A DNA stretch of 6,952 bases from Deltaproteobacteria bacterium. Lineage in GTDB: Bacteria > Desulfobacterota > Desulfobaccia > Desulfobaccales > 0-14-0-80-60-11. This document shows positions 5,165 to 6,952 of the stretch, one piece after another. Numbering within the stretch: the first letter of the stretch is position 1; the number at the start of each line of letters is the position of its first letter. A model generated the notes under the pieces. The model searched no databases. It saw only the letters and a list, made by a program, of their open reading frames with translations, and had not been told where the DNA came from. The position numbers were made by a program, and so were the translations under genes. Where the stretch lies: contig JAMCQY010000241.1 of the NCBI GenBank assembly GCA_023381945.1, positions 1 through 6,952 of the forward strand, given 5' to 3'.

Positions 5165-5854
5165 ATGAAACTGAGCATCGTTATTCCGGTATACAACGAA
5201 AAAGACACCTTGGAAGAGATCTTCCGCCTGGTGCAACTCACCCCCTACACCAAAGAAATCATCGCGGTGGACGACGCCTCCAGCGATGGCTCACGGGACA
5301 TCCTGCGCCGCCTGGCCGGGGAGTATGAGGACGTCAAGGTCTTCTATCATGACCGCAACCAGGGCAAGGGCGCAGCCTTGCGCACCGGCTTTGCCCAGGT
5401 GACCGGCGATGTGGTCATCATCCAGGACGCCGACCTGGAATACCGCCCGATGGATTATCCGGCCCTGCTGGCGCCCCTTGAACAGAACCTGGCGGACGTG
5501 GTCTACGGCAGCCGGATGATTGGCGGCGGCCCCCACCGGGTGCTGTTTTTCTGGCATTATATGGGCAATCGCTGCGTCACTACCTTGTCCAACATGTTCA
5601 CCAACCTGAATCTCTCCGACATGGAGGTGGGCTACAAGGTCTTCAAGGCCGAGGTTCTCAAAGGCTTGCAGATAAAGTGCAACCGCTTTGGAGTGGAGCC
5701 GGAGCTTACCGCCAAGATCGCCAAAGCCGGCTGGCGCATCTACGAGGTCCCTATCCAGTACCATGGCCGGGACTACGCCCACGGCAAGAAGATCACCTGG
5801 CGGGACGGCCTCGCTGCGGTCTGCCACATCATCCGCTTCCGCTTCTGGGACTAA
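5165..5854 (+). CDS. Family 2 glycosyltransferase, dolichyl-phosphate-mannose-synthase-like
   Basis: This 229-residue protein has a single GT2 (GT-A fold) catalytic domain. Key sites are the IVIPVYNE start (5-12), VDDASSDGS (35-43) for nucleotide binding, the metal-binding D88-A-D90, and GSRM (115-118). Later come SDMEVGYKVF and a GRDYAHGKKITWRDG segment, typical of polyprenyl-phosphate sugar synthases of the DPM1/GtrB type. It lacks the C-terminal membrane helices that GtrB-like members carry, so it should be cytoplasmic or peripheral. The likely reaction is transfer of a hexose from a nucleotide sugar to undecaprenyl phosphate; donor and acceptor are inferred. AGGAG (5149-5153) lies 11 bases before the ATG, a rather long gap, and a -10-like TATAAT stands at 5129-5134 without a clear -35. 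The membrane-protein genes downstream support a role in lipid-linked sugar supply. Confidence 0.9.
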   Translation: MKLSIVIPVYNEKDTLEEIFRLVQLTPYTKEIIAVDDASSDGSRDILRRLAGEYEDVKVFYHDRNQGKGAALRTGFAQVTGDVVIIQDADLEYRPMDYPALLAPLEQNLADVVYGSRMIGGGPHRVLFFWHYMGNRCVTTLSNMFTNLNLSDMEVGYKVFKAEVLKGLQIKCNRFGVEPELTAKIAKAGWRIYEVPIQYHGRDYAHGKKITWRDGLAAVCHIIRFRFWD

Positions 5855-5968
5855 AAGATTGGGGGAGAAAAGGGCAATAGGGAATTCCTTACTGAAACCC
5901 CAACGAAAATCTCGTTTTTTTCCTTTTCTCCTCTTTCCCTTTTCCCCTTTTACCCCATTCCCCAACAT
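5855..5968. repeat. Purine block and pyrimidine octamer-like tract, possible weak terminator
   Basis: The spacer opens with a purine-rich block. Its ggagaaaagg (5864-5873) is the exact reverse complement of ccttttctcc (5922-5931). A second small hairpin, aacga (5902-5906) with tcgtt (5912-5916), runs into seven T (5915-5921) and could act as a weak intrinsic terminator. The plus strand at 5915-5963 is almost purely pyrimidine, in units of about eight such as ttttctcc, tctttccc and ttttcccc. Such mirror-like tracts can form triplex (H-DNA). No ribosome site for the next gene is visible in it. Confidence 0.5.
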
Positions 5969-6466
5969 ATGTTAAGAAATTGGAAATTTCTTCTGACCCA
6001 GGTCATTTTAATACTCTGGGGCCTGCAAATAATCTGGCTTTTCTGGCATTTCGGCCCGGAAGCCGCGGACCTGGTCCGCCGCACCGCCCGTCAGGACGTA
6101 GGCGCCGCCATCCGCCAGGAAAACCCTTTATACCCGTGGGCCAAAGCCTTGTCCGCCATCATCCCGCCCGACGCCACTTACCTCTTCCTGGATAATTATG
6201 AGGCCGGCAAGGAGATCGAGGTGCGCTATTTTCTGGCCCCCCGACGCCATATCCTGATGGCGCCGGAGGCACCGGCGCCGTTTCTGTTTTATGCCCTGCA
6301 CCAGGACCGGGCCTCCTTCCTGCTCATCCGGGACCGCACCCAGCCCTTGGGGCCGGGGGTCAGGGCAGCCCTTCGTTCCGGGGCGCTGGAGCCGGTGGAC
6401 CTCACGGGCCCGGGCCGGGTTTACCGGGTCGATTACACCCGCCTCCGCTGGGGCTTCTATGATTGA
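5969..6466 (+). CDS. Membrane-anchored protein of unknown function, in glycosyltransferase cluster
   Basis: The product has 165 residues. One hydrophobic helix lies at about 7-28, and a globular domain of about 130 residues follows, probably on the periplasmic side. The segment PPDATYLFLDNY...EVRYFLAPRRHILM and the later FLLIRDR and VYRVDY read as alternating strands and helices. I recall similar segments in the soluble parts of GT-C-type membrane glycosyltransferases, but that is only a resemblance. No catalytic motif can be named. The ATG at 5969 has no Shine-Dalgarno sequence before it, only a pyrimidine tract, and no better in-frame start is present. It is in the same frame as the GT2 gene upstream, with no stop in the 38 codons between them after the GT2 TAA. 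Its end overlaps the next start by 8 bases, which points to translational coupling and a shared pathway with that membrane protein. Confidence 0.7.
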   Translation: MLRNWKFLLTQVILILWGLQIIWLFWHFGPEAADLVRRTARQDVGAAIRQENPLYPWAKALSAIIPPDATYLFLDNYEAGKEIEVRYFLAPRRHILMAPEAPAPFLFYALHQDRASFLLIRDRTQPLGPGVRAALRSGALEPVDLTGPGRVYRVDYTRLRWGFYD

Positions 6467-6952
6467 CACGGCCCTCAGTCTGTTGCGCTTCCTGGGGGGG
6501 CTGGGATTGCTGGTCTTCCTGGGTTATGCCCTGCTGGCGGCAGCATTGCCCCGGCCTCGGGAGTTCCGGCCCCTGGAGCGCCTGGCCTTTAGTTTCGGGA
6601 CAGGCGTGGTTCTCCTGACCTTCTGGATGCTGGCCCTCACCTGGCGGGGCCACCCTTACGATCTCGCACTGATCATCGGCCCCTTAATGGCCTTGACAGT
6701 GGTCCTGCTCCTCCTTCCCCGGGGCCGCCGGGCCTGCCGCGCAGATTTAGATCAATTGATAGGAGTTTTTTCCTCTCCTCCCCTCTCCTCCCAGCGGGGG
6801 GAGAGGGCTAGGATGAGGGGGGCCTTCAGCCTCCAGGGCTGGGACTGGCTGTTCCTCGGCCTGCTGGCGCTAATCCTGCTCTATGCCCTCCTCCGGGCTG
6901 TCTTGTACCCGATGTGGGCCTGGGACGCTATCGCCACCTGGGGCTGCAAGGC
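6459..6952 (+). CDS. Polytopic membrane protein, GT-C/GT39-like, cut by the window end
   Basis: The frame is open from ATG 6459 to the last base, giving 164 complete codons; the gene continues beyond the window. It overlaps the upstream gene by 8 bases (6459-6466). Predicted membrane helices lie at about 8-30, 43-62, 67-87 and 129-149. After the fourth comes PMWAWDAIATWGCK. This aromatic WDA...W pattern in the first large loop is what I associate with membrane glycosyltransferases of the dolichyl-phosphate-mannose-dependent (GT-C, PMT-like) kind, where an acidic residue in that loop is catalytic. Here D156 would be the candidate. Such enzymes take a sugar from a polyprenyl phosphate, which the upstream GT2 could make. 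The arginine-rich loop between helices 3 and 4 contains a dispersed palindromic repeat (about residues 104-121). The family call is tentative because most of the protein is missing. Confidence 0.65.
   Translation, partial: MIDTALSLLRFLGGLGLLVFLGYALLAAALPRPREFRPLERLAFSFGTGVVLLTFWMLALTWRGHPYDLALIIGPLMALTVVLLLLPRGRRACRADLDQLIGVFSSPPLSSQRGERARMRGAFSLQGWDWLFLGLLALILLYALLRAVLYPMWAWDAIATWGCK
6770..6822. repeat. Dispersed palindromic repeat inside a coding region
   Basis: Bases 6781-6792 pair with 6796-6807 over 12 positions, one of them G-U, around an AGC loop. The flanking agagggctaggatgagggg (6802-6820) reads on the minus strand as the CCCTCATCCTAGCCCTCT-type sequence that I recognise as a widespread dispersed intergenic repeat. 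Here it lies in frame within the membrane-protein gene, adding a loop of Ser, Pro, Arg and Gly residues between helices 3 and 4. It introduces no stop codon. Confidence 0.65.

Overview
The window looks like a chromosomal segment of a Gram-negative, GC-rich bacterium. A Desulfobacterota-type (former Deltaproteobacteria) organism is the most likely source. This placement is inferred from gene content and style: a lipobox NlpC/P60 lipoprotein, a secreted papain-like protease with a BACON domain, and a GT2 / GT-C glycosyltransferase pair. Dispersed palindromic repeats in the spacers also fit. No phylogenetic marker is present to prove it. All intact genes lie on the + strand.

Layout. Positions 1-272 hold a cluster of unrelated dispersed palindromes: a 127-bp MITE-like element with imperfect terminal inverted repeats, a short CGCAGGC/GCCTGCG hairpin, and an inverted pair of the TGTCATTCTGAGCG-type repeat. 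An AT-rich stretch without a convincing gene follows (273-480). Next come an NlpC/P60 lipoprotein (506-1069), an 84-bp heptanucleotide array (1077-1160), a 16-bp perfect palindrome (1217-1232) and a secreted protein of unknown function (1271-1801). A frameshifted four-helix-bundle gene of the 23S-rRNA intervening-sequence (S23) family occupies 1847-2253. Heptamer repeats in opposite orientation lie on its two sides. A MoaA-type GTP 3',8-cyclase follows (2333-3298).

The second half starts with an AT-rich spacer and a structured leader (about 3602-3717). It precedes a secreted papain-family protease with a C-terminal BACON domain (3749-4987), which ends in a strong hairpin terminator (5005-5041). 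A dolichyl-phosphate-mannose-synthase-like GT2 (5165-5854), a one-helix membrane protein (5969-6466) and the start of a polytopic GT-C-like membrane protein (6459 to the window end) form a probable envelope-glycosylation cluster. The last gene carries an in-frame dispersed palindromic repeat.

How the genes may work together. The two 5' secreted proteins and the protease act outside the cytoplasm, while MoaA serves molybdopterin synthesis and has no moa neighbours here. The final three genes are the clearest functional unit: GT2 would make a polyprenyl-phosphate sugar and the GT-C protein would use it at the membrane. The most unusual content is non-coding: heptamer tracts just downstream of stop codons, the heptamer-bracketed S23 pseudogene, the 127-bp element with compensatory hairpin changes, and the repeat inserted in a coding region.
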